From NCBI RefSeq assembly GCF_900109935.1, contig NZ_FOBV01000008.1, positions 1 to 64,000 on the forward strand: DNA of 64,000 nt, read 5' to 3'. The stretch is from Chryseobacterium taichungense. GTDB lineage: Bacteria > Bacteroidota > Bacteroidia > Flavobacteriales > Weeksellaceae. The notes under the pieces were generated by a model. It had not been told where the DNA came from. It ran no database searches and saw only the letters and a list, made by a program, of their open reading frames with translations. Position numbers and translations under genes: made by a program. Within the stretch, counting starts at the first letter, position 1, and each line of letters opens with the position of its first letter. This document shows positions 8,020-17,356 of the stretch, one piece after another.

Positions 8020-11000
8020 ATGCGAAAAATTTTATTTCTGCTGACTTTTTTCTCTTGTATTTCTATCTTTTCACAGAAAAAAACTCCTGCAAACAATGAT
8101 TATTTCTTTTATGAAAACAAAGGCCAGATTGTAGATCAGGACGGAAAAGAAAATTCAAGTGTAAAGTATTTATTCCTTTCTAACGGATTGAATGTTCAGC
8201 TGAAGCAAAATGGGTTTTCATATGATGTTTATGAGGTAAAGAAAACTGTAAATCCTAATTCTTCAAAATTCAAAAAAGATAAATCATTAGAAGGCAAAAC
8301 TTATTACGAAGATGAATTTTTGTATGAAAATTTATACCACAGAATTGATATTGAACTTTTAAATTCAAATAAAAATGCATCTATTATTGCAGAAGGAAAA
8401 TCTCTAGATTACAATAATTATTTCAACATTCCTAATCAACCAAAAGGAGTAACAAATGTTCATCGCTTTAAAAAAGTTCTATATAAAAATATTTACCCGA
8501 ATATTGATTTAGTTTTTTTTAAACCAAATGATACTTTAAAACCTGTAGAATATAATTTTATTATCAATCCCGGAGGTAGAATTTCTGATATTAAAATGAA
8601 ATTTAATGGAGCGCCGACAGTTATTAAAGATCATAAACTTTCGATGAAAGTCCGTTTTGGTGAAATGTACGAAAACATTCCTAATAGCTGGATTGCCGGA
8701 AATAAAAAAGAAAATATTGATGTTGCTTTTAAAGATCTCGGTGATCAGACTTTCGGGTTTAATGCTCCTATTAATACTTCGAATAAGACCATTGTAATTG
8801 ATCCGGTTCCCACCAGAGTTTGGGGAAGTTATGCGGGAGGTTTTGGAGATGATTACGGGCGCATTAAAACTGATATTCAAAACACAGGATATTTATATGG
8901 AACAACTAATAGTAATAATAATTTTGCTACTTCAGGAACTTATCAACAAAATATTGTAGGAAATCTTGATTGTTTTATAATTAAATTGACCAAACAAGGT
9001 CAAAGGCTTTGGGGAACATATTATGGCTTTGGAAATAATGATGTATTCGAAGATCTGGATTTTGATGAAAATTTTAATATTTATGCAGGCGGAACTATCG
9101 AGAGAGGTCCATTAAATAATAATATAGCTGTCGTAAAATTCAATAATAACGGTGGCTTAATATATTTAAAAGAATTTGTTACTAACAGCCGAGATAAACT
9201 TTATTCAATATCCTATAACCAGAATGAAGTTTTTATTGGTGGTGACACTTTTAGTTTTGATTTTCCTACTGTCAATGCGATGCAAAACACAAAAGCCAGT
9301 CCTTCTGGCTATACAGATGGCATTTTAGCATCCTTAGATGCTGCTACAGGAAATGTAAATTGGGCAACATATTTTGGGCAAAGCGATGGTTCTACTTCTA
9401 TTTTCCAAATAATTTCTTCCACTACTAATCTTGAAATGATTGGAGCAACACAATCATCAACCATTCCAATGGTAAATGCTTTCCAAGCAGTTAAAGCCGG
9501 TGGTGTTGATGGTATTTATGTAAAGCTTTCAAAAACGGGAAACACTATTATTAAATCAAGTTATTACGGAAATACAGGTCATGAATTTATTATAAAAGGA
9601 GGAATTATAAACAATGTCTTGGTACTCCCTGGAAAATATTCAACAGCAGCTTTTCCTCTGGGACAACCAGGAATATGGAGAGTGAATTTGGCAAACAATA
9701 CTATTACAAAAAATTACTTTAATTTTGATGGTGATCCGCAATTATTAGGCTATCCAGACTCGACTGGAAATGTTTTTTTCACAGGATTACACTCAAGCGG
9801 ACAGCCTGATATTTCAACACCAGGAGCATATATGGGATTTCCGGGACTTATGACATCTACTTTTTTAATTAAATATAATCAAAATGACATTAAAGAATGG
9901 GGAACTTATTACAGAGGAAATGGAGCAACTCAGCTGGGTGAAGTTATAAAAGATAATGAAGGTGCAATTTACTTAACCGGAATGTCCAGTGGAAACACTT
10001 CCGGGATTGCAACTCCAGGAACATTCCAACAATCTCCCGGCGGAGGAAATGATATTTTTATTGCAAAGTTTCAGGATTGTACATCTGCAAGTATGGTAAC
10101 TTCCAACTCCCCGGTCTGCATTAATTCTACCCTTCAATTAAACGCTTCAGGGGGAACTTCCTACAACTGGACCGGACCAAACGGATTTACATCAACACTC
10201 CAGAACCCTACTATTGCGAATGCAACAGCATCTCATTCCGGAGTATACAGCTGCCAGGTATCTGGATCAGGAAGTTGCGACGGAATTTTCACCGTAAATG
10301 TGATTGTGGGAGACAATATCGCGCCTATTCCAAACACAGCAACTCTTGCAGACATTACCGGCGATTGCCACACGGTAATTTCAACTATTCCCACTGCTAC
10401 GGATAATTGTGCCGGAACCATTACAGCTACGACAACAGATCCGCTTTCCTACTCTATTCCGGGAACATATGTAATTCACTGGACCTATAATGACGGAAAC
10501 GGAAATATTTCAACACAAAATCAAAATGTAACGGTTACTTCACCTGCATTGCCAATAACTACCAGCGTCCAACAAACTTTCTGTGCAAGCAGCCATCCTA
10601 CGATTGCTAACCTTCAGATTACAGGTCAGAATATTAAATGGTATGATGCAGCCGGGAATATTTTACCATCTACAACAACTTTAGTAAACGGACAAACCTA
10701 TTACGCTTCCCAAACCATTAACGGTTGCGAAAGTAATAAAACTGCTGTTCAGGTTACAATAAATGAAACCCCTGAACCCGCCGGAAATTCTGTACAAGAT
10801 TTCTGCGCCTCTTCAAATCCTACCCTGGCAAGCCTGATTGTCAGTGGAACCGCAATAAAGTTTTATGATGCTGCCGGAAATATTTTGCCTCTTACAACTC
10901 CTCTTATTCATGGAGTAACTTATTTCGTAACACAAACTTTAAACAATTGCGAATCTGAAAAGCTGCCCATTTCAGTAACTTTATCAACGAATAATGTTCC

Positions 11001-11931
11001 GGCAAATGACTTTTCTGCCACGGTATGCAATAGCTCAACAGGAAATTCAACAGTCATAGATCTTACTTCTTATCAGGCAAATCTTATTACAAATCCCGGA
11101 ATCTATACGTTTACATATAATGACAATCTTGGGAGTCCTATCGCCAACCCATCCAATTATACAATGAATGTTGGCTCAACGGTTATTCATGTAAAAGTTT
11201 CCACGACGGACGGTTGTTTTATAGTTGTACGATTAAGCCTTACCATAAATCCAAAACCAAATCTCAATCTTCCCGAAAAGATTGATTTCTGTAAAGGTAA
11301 AAATACAACACTGGACGCCGGAAACGGCTATTCATCCTATCTCTGGAGTACCGGAGCCACCACTCAAACCATCACAGTTTCGACTCCGGGGAATTATTCT
11401 GTAACGGTAACCAACAGTTTCGGGTGTCAAAATACAGATCATGTTGAGGTAAGCTACACAATACTACCGGAAATAACTGCTGTCAATATAAACAACAATT
11501 CAGCTACGATAATTCTTTCTGCAACAGGAAATTTTGAATATTCTTTAGATAATATAACATGGCAGGATTCTAATATTTTTACGAATTTAAATATCGGCGA
11601 ATACATTGTCTATGTCAGAACAAAAGAAGGATGTATCATTGGTCAAAAGCCTTTTTCAATCTTTAATATTCCAAATGCATTTACCCCTAATGGTGACGGA
11701 TACAATGACAGATGGAAAATTGCAGGATTGGAAAATTATCTGGGAACTGAAGTGAATGTTTATGATAGAAGAGGATTACCTGTCTTCAAGGAAGTGATCA
11801 CCAAAAAACCACTTGAATGGGACGGTAAGCTGAATGGAAGCCAAGTTCCTACAGGAAATTACTGGTATACCATTAAAGTATCTGATGGCAGAGTCTATAC
11901 CGGATGGTTAATGATCAAAAACAGGGAATAA
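8020..11931 (+). CDS. Large secreted protein with propeller and Ig-like repeats, T9SS type B sorting domain
   Basis: 1303 residues, probably exported across the inner membrane by its signal peptide (RKILFLLTFFSCISIFSQ) and across the outer membrane by the type IX system. The N-terminal part (about 25-270) starts YFFYENKGQIVDQDG, typical of the DUF7948 domain found before SBBP beta-propellers. About 270-690 has propeller-like repeats with WGTYYG, WATYFG and SSYYG words. An Ig/PKD-like domain follows (about 695-760), then an HYR-like domain, then two similar Ig-like units of about 80 residues with FCASS and YDAAGNILP. The C-terminus (NAFTPNGDGYNDRWKI to the end) is the gliding-motility-associated CHU_C/type B signal. 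The role is likely surface adhesion or matrix; no catalytic domain is seen. Confidence 0.9.
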   Translation: MRKILFLLTFFSCISIFSQKKTPANNDYFFYENKGQIVDQDGKENSSVKYLFLSNGLNVQLKQNGFSYDVYEVKKTVNPNSSKFKKDKSLEGKTYYEDEFLYENLYHRIDIELLNSNKNASIIAEGKSLDYNNYFNIPNQPKGVTNVHRFKKVLYKNIYPNIDLVFFKPNDTLKPVEYNFIINPGGRISDIKMKFNGAPTVIKDHKLSMKVRFGEMYENIPNSWIAGNKKENIDVAFKDLGDQTFGFNAPINTSNKTIVIDPVPTRVWGSYAGGFGDDYGRIKTDIQNTGYLYGTTNSNNNFATSGTYQQNIVGNLDCFIIKLTKQGQRLWGTYYGFGNNDVFEDLDFDENFNIYAGGTIERGPLNNNIAVVKFNNNGGLIYLKEFVTNSRDKLYSISYNQNEVFIGGDTFSFDFPTVNAMQNTKASPSGYTDGILASLDAATGNVNWATYFGQSDGSTSIFQIISSTTNLEMIGATQSSTIPMVNAFQAVKAGGVDGIYVKLSKTGNTIIKSSYYGNTGHEFIIKGGIINNVLVLPGKYSTAAFPLGQPGIWRVNLANNTITKNYFNFDGDPQLLGYPDSTGNVFFTGLHSSGQPDISTPGAYMGFPGLMTSTFLIKYNQNDIKEWGTYYRGNGATQLGEVIKDNEGAIYLTGMSSGNTSGIATPGTFQQSPGGGNDIFIAKFQDCTSASMVTSNSPVCINSTLQLNASGGTSYNWTGPNGFTSTLQNPTIANATASHSGVYSCQVSGSGSCDGIFTVNVIVGDNIAPIPNTATLADITGDCHTVISTIPTATDNCAGTITATTTDPLSYSIPGTYVIHWTYNDGNGNISTQNQNVTVTSPALPITTSVQQTFCASSHPTIANLQITGQNIKWYDAAGNILPSTTTLVNGQTYYASQTINGCESNKTAVQVTINETPEPAGNSVQDFCASSNPTLASLIVSGTAIKFYDAAGNILPLTTPLIHGVTYFVTQTLNNCESEKLPISVTLSTNNVPANDFSATVCNSSTGNSTVIDLTSYQANLITNPGIYTFTYNDNLGSPIANPSNYTMNVGSTVIHVKVSTTDGCFIVVRLSLTINPKPNLNLPEKIDFCKGKNTTLDAGNGYSSYLWSTGATTQTITVSTPGNYSVTVTNSFGCQNTDHVEVSYTILPEITAVNINNNSATIILSATGNFEYSLDNITWQDSNIFTNLNIGEYIVYVRTKEGCIIGQKPFSIFNIPNAFTPNGDGYNDRWKIAGLENYLGTEVNVYDRRGLPVFKEVITKKPLEWDGKLNGSQVPTGNYWYTIKVSDGRVYTGWLMIKNRE

Positions 11932-11932
11932 A

Positions 11933-11959
11933 AAAAGAGCAGAATTTTCTGCTCTTTTT
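11933..11959. terminator. Bidirectional terminator
   Basis: AAAAAGAGCAGAA / TTCTGCTCTTTTT hairpin between two convergent genes, with U tracts in both directions. It starts directly after the stop codon of the T9SS protein gene and ends three bases before the stop of the - strand CvfB-like gene. Confidence 0.9.
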
Positions 11960-11962
11960 CAT

Positions 11963-12787
11963 TTATAACAATTTGATTTTATCCTCTGAAATATCAATAA
12001 TTTTATCCTTGTACAGCCCACCAATAGCTTTCTTGAAATTTTTCTTGCTCATCTGTAGCTCGTCTTTGATTTCTTCAGGCGAAGATTTATCTGAAAGGTA
12101 GAGCAATCCATAGTTTTCTTCGAGCTTATCCAGAACTTTTTGCTTAAATTCATCGATATTCTCAAATCCTTCCGGCTGTAAAGAAACATCAATTTTACCA
12201 TCTTCTCGAATTGCTTTGATATAACCGGTTTCTTCGGACAGCGGATATAATTTTTTGAAGACATCAGAACTGTAGATCAGTCCGATATATTTTTTATTGA
12301 TAACTACATTCCAGCCCAATTCGCTTTCGTTCATCATAATAAGATCAACTCTATCGCCCTTTTTAAACGGAAGATCCTGATATTGTGGATTTCTTTTAAA
12401 CTTAGTCGTCCCCGTTATCAGCTCAAGATCTTCATCAACATAAATATGAACGAGATATCTTTTTCCTTCAACAATATTTGTTTTCTGCTGTTTGTAGGGG
12501 ATAAACAGGTCTTTGATAATTCCCCAGTCCATAAAGGCACCGCTAGGAAGGCTCTGTACACAGCTCATCACGGCAAATTCGCCGACTTCAGCCAATGGGA
12601 TTTCTGTTGTCGCTTTTAGCTTATTATCATCCTGATATACAAAAACTTCAATTTCTTCATCTATTTCTTTGTCTTCCTGAATAAAAATCTTAGGTAAAAA
12701 TGCTTTTTCACCCGATTCATCCGTTAAGATCCATCCTGAGTTGTTTTTATCTGAAATTTTTAAAATCTGAGTTTTTCCGAGTTGCAT
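11963..12787 (-). CDS. cvfB: CvfB-like S1 RNA-binding protein
   Basis: About 274 residues from the ATG at 12787. An in-frame ATG at 12838 would add 17 hydrophobic residues not expected in this family, so I use the later start (MQLGKTQILKISDK). The protein has tandem S1-like beta domains: about 1-60; about 65-130 with EVGEFAVMSCVQSLPSGAFMDWG; about 135-210 with KGDRVDLIMMNESELGWNVV. It ends in a winged-helix-like domain (SSPEEIKDELQMSKKNFKKAIGG). Members bind RNA and act in post-transcriptional control in Firmicutes; the role in Bacteroidota is less known. Confidence 0.88.
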   Translation of the reverse strand: MQLGKTQILKISDKNNSGWILTDESGEKAFLPKIFIQEDKEIDEEIEVFVYQDDNKLKATTEIPLAEVGEFAVMSCVQSLPSGAFMDWGIIKDLFIPYKQQKTNIVEGKRYLVHIYVDEDLELITGTTKFKRNPQYQDLPFKKGDRVDLIMMNESELGWNVVINKKYIGLIYSSDVFKKLYPLSEETGYIKAIREDGKIDVSLQPEGFENIDEFKQKVLDKLEENYGLLYLSDKSSPEEIKDELQMSKKNFKKAIGGLYKDKIIDISEDKIKLL

Positions 12788-12885
12788 TAATGATAAAATT
12801 AGTCGGTAAAGGTACGGAAATATAATACGAACTTGCAAAACGTAAATTATAAGCGTAAAAAGAGAATGTCTTTTTCCTCTCGCTA

Positions 12886-13737
12886 TTATAATTTAGAAAT
12901 ATACTCCATCAGTTCTTTTCTACTGCTTTCAAAATCAAAAGAATCATAAACAAGAAAATAATTTTGCTTATCAACACACTTAGAAAATAACAATTTGGCC
13001 AAGGCAAGTTTATTTTTATCAAAGCTCAGATCTTTTACCAAAATACTAATCTGCTTTGAAGTAAACATCGCATGACGACCTTGCTGATTAATAAACTCCA
13101 TTTTTTTATCATCGAACCAAGCCCTGTTTTTCATTGTATCCATAAACTGTTGAAAAGTCTGATTATCCATAACATTAGGATAATTTAAGCCTCCATTGTT
13201 TCCGTACGGATTATTCCAGACATCATTCCAGCTATCGAAACCATAAGATTGGCCCTGAACGGGATAAGAATCCAATAAAAATAAACCTTTATCAGTGAAA
13301 AAATCAAGGACAAGCCTGCTGTTGTTTCGAACATTTAAAGTGGTTCTGTACAATAAATAGCCACTTTCATAAATAGAGACCGGAATTCTTCCTGCCGGCA
13401 AATCAAAGAACCTGAATTTCCCTGAATTATTTGATATAAACTGATCTCCTATTTCGACACTGAAAAATCCCTGCTCTGGAATTCTAAGAAAAACTTCGGA
13501 ATAACCATATTCCTTGTTCCACTGATATTGCGAATTGTTTGTTCTGAAACCATTATTGTCCTGATTTCTAAAACCTGAGCTATTGTTGTTTTTCTTACTA
13601 TCTGATCTTTTAGTATTAACAGATCCTATTTCTGTTTTGGAAGCTTCATTTTTCAGAAGTTCACCCGATTTTCCTGCTTCTTGCGCTAATAAATTTGCTG
13701 CAAAGAGAAACAGTACGCTTACTAATATACTTTTCAT
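12886..13737 (-). CDS. Secreted DUF4476 domain protein
   Basis: 283 residues with a signal peptide (ILVSVLFLFAANLLAQ). A low-complexity Ser/Asn-rich linker follows (about 30-70), then a beta-rich segment on presentation of a small appendage (GKFRFFDLPAGRIPVSIYE). The C-terminal helical DUF4476 domain (about 190-283) contains FTSKQISILVKDLSFDKNKLALAKLL. DUF4476 has no known biochemical activity; family members are exported Bacteroidota proteins. It stands alone on the - strand, 98 bases upstream of the cvfB-like start. Confidence 0.8.
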   Translation of the reverse strand: MKSILVSVLFLFAANLLAQEAGKSGELLKNEASKTEIGSVNTKRSDSKKNNNSSGFRNQDNNGFRTNNSQYQWNKEYGYSEVFLRIPEQGFFSVEIGDQFISNNSGKFRFFDLPAGRIPVSIYESGYLLYRTTLNVRNNSRLVLDFFTDKGLFLLDSYPVQGQSYGFDSWNDVWNNPYGNNGGLNYPNVMDNQTFQQFMDTMKNRAWFDDKKMEFINQQGRHAMFTSKQISILVKDLSFDKNKLALAKLLFSKCVDKQNYFLVYDSFDFESSRKELMEYISKL

Positions 13738-13947
13738 AATTTATTATTTGAGTTTGATTTGATCTTAAATTAATTTAACTGCAAAATTTAATTTCGACAG
13801 GATAAAATAGCAACATTTAGATATTTGTTTTAATTAAAAGTTAATCAGCATAAAAATAACAGCACAACAATAATTTTAACTCATTAATTGTCAATCATAA
13901 AATTTCATCACAAAAAAAGCTTAATCATTTTAAAATAGATAAAATAA

Positions 13948-13974
13948 AAAAGAGAGACCAATGTCTCCCTTTTC
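13948..13974. terminator. Terminator downstream of lpd
   Basis: AAAGAGAGAC / GTCTCCCTTT hairpin with flanking A and T tracts, between the lpd stop (14003) and the DUF4476 gene start region. The remaining 13738-13947 is AT-rich and presumably holds the promoter of the DUF4476 gene; I see no other feature there. Confidence 0.75.
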
Positions 13975-14002
13975 TTATAAATGATGATATTCTAATCAAG
14001 TA

Positions 14003-15406
14003 TTACATATGAATTGGTCTTTTCGCCGTAGCATCCAACGCTGCTTCTTTGATCGCTTCTGCATAAGTAGGGTGCGCGTGAGAACTTCTGGCGATATCTT
14101 CAGCACTTGCACGGAATTCCATAGCAATGACACCTTCTGCGATAAGGTCTGCAGCTCTTGCTCCAACAATGTGCATTCCCAAGACTTCATCTGTTTTTTC
14201 ATCTGCAATGATTTTAACCAAACCATCAACATCACCACTTGCACGGCTTCTTCCTAAAGCTCTCATCGGGAACAATCCCACTTTGTAAGCAACTCCTTCC
14301 TCTTTCAATTGCTCTTCAGTTTTACCGACTCCGGCAACTTCAGGCCATGTGTAAACAACTCCGGGAATTAAGTTATAATTGATATGAGGCTTCTGACCGG
14401 CTAAAGTTTCAGCAACAAAAACACCTTCTTCCTCTGCTTTGTGGGCAAGCATTGCTCCTTTGATAACGTCTCCGATCGCATAGATGTTGGCAACATTCGT
14501 CTGTAGGTGGTCGTTTACTTTCACTCTTCCTCTTTCGTCAAGCTCTACCCCTGCTTTTTCAAGTCCGAGACCGTCTGTATAAGGTCTTCTTCCTACAGAA
14601 ACAAGACAATAATCTCCTTCAACAGTTACTTCTTCTCCTTTTTTATCTTTAGCTGTGATTTTTACAGTATCTCCATTTCTTTCAACCGCAGAAACTGCCG
14701 TAGAAAGCATGAATTTCATTCCTTGTTTTTTAAGAACTTTAGTTAATTCCTTACTTAAAGCTCCATCCATTCCAGGAATGATTTTATCCATAAATTCAAC
14801 CACAGTCACCTGAGCACCCAGTCTTAAATACACTGAACCTAGCTCAAGACCGATGACACCACCACCGATGACAACAAGATGCTTAGGAATTTCTTTAAGA
14901 TTTAAAGCCTCCGTAGAAGTAATTACTCTTTCTTTATCAATCGTGATGAAAGGCAGAGAAGATGGCTTTGAACCGGTAGCGATAATCGTATATTTAGATT
15001 CGATAGTTTCTGTGGAACCGTCATTTTTTGTTACTTTGATCTGAGTTGCAGATTCGAAGCTTCCAACACCTTCAAAAACAGTGATCTTATTTTTGTTCAT
15101 CAGATAGTTGATTCCATCTGTATTTTGCTTTACCACCTCGTTTTTACGCTCGATCATTCTTGCAATATCGGCTTGAGGTTCGTTGATAATGATTCCATGT
15201 CCTGCAAAATTGTGCTTTGCATTCTCAAAATGCTCTGAACTGTCTAAAAGCGCTTTTGACGGAATACAACCCACGTTAAGACAAGTTCCTCCCAAAGTCG
15301 GATATTTTTCAATAATTGCTGTTGTGAAACCTAATTGTGCAGCACGGATTGCAGCAACATAACCACCAGGACCGGAACCGATTACGGTAACATCGAATTG
15401 ACTCAT
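14003..15406 (-). CDS. lpd: Dihydrolipoyl dehydrogenase (E3)
   Basis: Re-oxidises dihydrolipoamide in pyruvate/2-oxoglutarate dehydrogenase complexes and the glycine cleavage system, passing electrons through FAD and a disulfide to NAD+. 467 residues, full length. The FAD-binding motif is IGSGPGGYVAAIRAAQLG at about 9-26. The redox-active disulfide is GGTCLNVGCIPSK near 40-52. The NAD-binding site is GGGVIGLELGSVYLRLG near 180, and the second FAD motif (NIYAIGDVIKG) is near 310. The dimer-interface catalytic His is in HAHPTYAEAIKEA near the C-terminus. No E1/E2 genes are nearby, so it may serve several complexes. A -7 element TAAATTTG lies at 15449-15456 (- strand). Confidence 0.97.
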   Translation of the reverse strand: MSQFDVTVIGSGPGGYVAAIRAAQLGFTTAIIEKYPTLGGTCLNVGCIPSKALLDSSEHFENAKHNFAGHGIIINEPQADIARMIERKNEVVKQNTDGINYLMNKNKITVFEGVGSFESATQIKVTKNDGSTETIESKYTIIATGSKPSSLPFITIDKERVITSTEALNLKEIPKHLVVIGGGVIGLELGSVYLRLGAQVTVVEFMDKIIPGMDGALSKELTKVLKKQGMKFMLSTAVSAVERNGDTVKITAKDKKGEEVTVEGDYCLVSVGRRPYTDGLGLEKAGVELDERGRVKVNDHLQTNVANIYAIGDVIKGAMLAHKAEEEGVFVAETLAGQKPHINYNLIPGVVYTWPEVAGVGKTEEQLKEEGVAYKVGLFPMRALGRSRASGDVDGLVKIIADEKTDEVLGMHIVGARAADLIAEGVIAMEFRASAEDIARSSHAHPTYAEAIKEAALDATAKRPIHM

Positions 15407-15617
15407 GTTATTTTATGAATTTGTTTATTAATAACTTTCTTATGCTTACAAATTTAACGATTTATTACCACGTGAGAAAGTGAGATTTGTCAAAATTTAG
15501 AAGGAAGATGGGTGATGGAAGTTTAAAGTATTGCGATTCTTTTCATTCCCTCAAATAAAACGCTGTATTGTCTTCCAGCTTCATGCTTCATGCTTCCCGC
15601 ATATTATTTGCTCTAAG

Positions 15618-15965
15618 TTAATCCACCTGCAGTTTTCCCTGCCCGAACGTTCCTGTACTCTCAAAATAAGAACCTCCGTAAACATACCATTCAAGGCTTT
15701 CAAGATATGCTACGGCGTTTTCAGGGGTGATATTCGGACGGTCTTTTTTCGAAACAATTCCTTTGTACCATCTTCCCGACTTGGAATAATGTTCAAATTC
15801 AACCAAATAATGAATCCATATCCTTTGACAAAGCTTGCACTGCTGAATGCTCACTTCCGCATATCTTCCGTTGGTATGATCTATACCAAGTTCGGAACTT
15901 CTGTATTCCGTATAGTTTGAGGCAGGTTTTTCACAGCTGCATCCTATTTTCTGAATTTTAATCAT
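15618..15965 (-). CDS. Small hypothetical protein with CxC and CxxC motifs
   Basis: 115 residues from the ATG at 15965; a longer in-frame start at 16019 is less likely because the extra residues look like non-coding leader. I do not recognise the family. Cysteine pairs near residues 9/11 (GCSCEK) and about 43/46 (QQCKLCQRIW) could hold a zinc ion. The middle is rich in aromatic residues (IHYLVEFEHYSKSGRWYKG). No signal peptide or membrane helix is seen, so it is probably cytoplasmic. It lies 61 bases downstream of the glycosyltransferase gene on the same strand and may share its transcript. Confidence 0.65.
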   Translation of the reverse strand: MIKIQKIGCSCEKPASNYTEYRSSELGIDHTNGRYAEVSIQQCKLCQRIWIHYLVEFEHYSKSGRWYKGIVSKKDRPNITPENAVAYLESLEWYVYGGSYFESTGTFGQGKLQVD

Positions 15966-16026
15966 GGATAAAAATTGTAATTGATTAACGCTGCCAAAAA
16001 TAGAGAAATAAGACGGCATCGGACAA

Positions 16027-17106
16027 CTATTTCACCAGATCCAGCAAGACTTTTTCATATTTATCCATGATCATATTTTTGGAAAATCTCGATTTTATGG
16101 AACTTTTGATAACTTCTTTGTCATAGTTCTGATGAAGGATCCTCAGAATCTCCTGCGAAAATCTTTCATGATCTTCAATATCTGAAATTTCCCCGTTGAT
16201 CGTGTTCTGAATGATTTCATTAATTCCTCCCGGGCAGTTATTAGCCAGAGAATATGTTCCGCATGCTCCTGCTTCCAGCAAAACGTTGGGAAAACCTTCG
16301 TATCTGGAGGAAAGAATAAACAGATCTGCATATTTCAGAAACTCATACGGATTTTCCTGCCTGCCATGAAAAATAACATTTTTAAGACCTAAAAAATCTT
16401 TCATCTGATGCAGCATTTCGCGATCTTTTCCATCTCCTAAAATATGAAGTAAAATATTTTCATTCTTAAGTCTTGAAAATACTTTAAGCAGATTGTCAAA
16501 TCCTTTTCTGGGAGACAAATTCCCAATGGCCACCACATTTTTATAATTGTATTTAAAGCTTTCAGGCTTTTGAGAAGAGGCCATTTTATCTTCAATAAAA
16601 TCGAAATCAACAGGATTATTAATCTTAACAATCTTATCTGATTTTATCCTGAAATTTTTAATGAGATCTTTCATCATATCATCGCTTTGAGCAATGATTC
16701 TGTGATAATTGTTATAAAAGTTATAGAAGAATTTGATCTCTTTTCTTGTCACATGCTTGGTAACCACATTCGTTTCCCTTGCGATGAATTTTGTTCTTGG
16801 GAAAAGCTTAATAAAAAGAGACAGGTAAGCATTCACTTCACCGTACCCCGAAAATACGATATCCGGCTTTCTACGGTAGATTTCTGCTAAAATTGGTTTC
16901 AGGGAGTGACGTATTCTTTCTGTGTTAATATCGATTATTTCTACATCTTCATTGAGAAAATTGAGATAGCCTCCCTGTTTACGCAAAAGCAAAATCTTAG
17001 GCTCAAACCGATCCCTTGAAAGATGATTTGCAATGGTGGTAATAATTCTCTCAGCGCCGCCTGTTTCCAGATCCGGCAGAATAAATATGACAGAAATCTT
17101 TTTCAT
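16027..17106 (-). CDS. Glycosyltransferase family 4 (GT-B fold)
   Basis: 359 residues. The N-terminal acceptor domain opens ISVIFILPDLETGGAERI, the typical GT4 loop (GGAER). The C-terminal nucleotide-sugar domain has VVAIGNLSPRKGFDNLL near 190 and the signature SSRYEGFPNVLLEAGACG near 275, with both conserved glutamates. It probably adds a sugar in surface polysaccharide or LPS synthesis; donor and acceptor cannot be read. It is not within a polysaccharide cluster, only beside a small unknown gene. Confidence 0.92.
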   Translation of the reverse strand: MKKISVIFILPDLETGGAERIITTIANHLSRDRFEPKILLLRKQGGYLNFLNEDVEIIDINTERIRHSLKPILAEIYRRKPDIVFSGYGEVNAYLSLFIKLFPRTKFIARETNVVTKHVTRKEIKFFYNFYNNYHRIIAQSDDMMKDLIKNFRIKSDKIVKINNPVDFDFIEDKMASSQKPESFKYNYKNVVAIGNLSPRKGFDNLLKVFSRLKNENILLHILGDGKDREMLHQMKDFLGLKNVIFHGRQENPYEFLKYADLFILSSRYEGFPNVLLEAGACGTYSLANNCPGGINEIIQNTINGEISDIEDHERFSQEILRILHQNYDKEVIKSSIKSRFSKNMIMDKYEKVLLDLVK

Positions 17107-17296
17107 CTATGTAAATTTAGTAAAAAGTTTTGGTAACCTCATTCCCAGCTGAGAATTAATAATATTTAAATTAATTAAAAATTTCCGCATGTAATTTGCC
17201 ATTCTGGAAGAATCTAAGTACGAATTTTCTATCCTACTATTCTAATACTATGTCTGGATTCCTACGGAATGACAAGTTGAGAGTGATACTTATAAA

Positions 17297-17328
17297 AAAA
17301 GAAACTCTCCGGCAGAAGAATTTCTTTT
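17297..17328. terminator. Probable recQ terminator in a repeat-bearing gap
   Basis: AAAAGAAA ... TTTCTTTT imperfect hairpin with a T tract on the - strand just after the recQ stop. The rest of the 17107-17356 gap is AT-rich, with one scrap of the dispersed repeat word (GGATTCCTACGGAATGACAA near 17250) and nothing else recognisable. Confidence 0.5.
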
Positions 17329-17356
17329 AAAATATTTTGTTTAATTTAAATTTATT

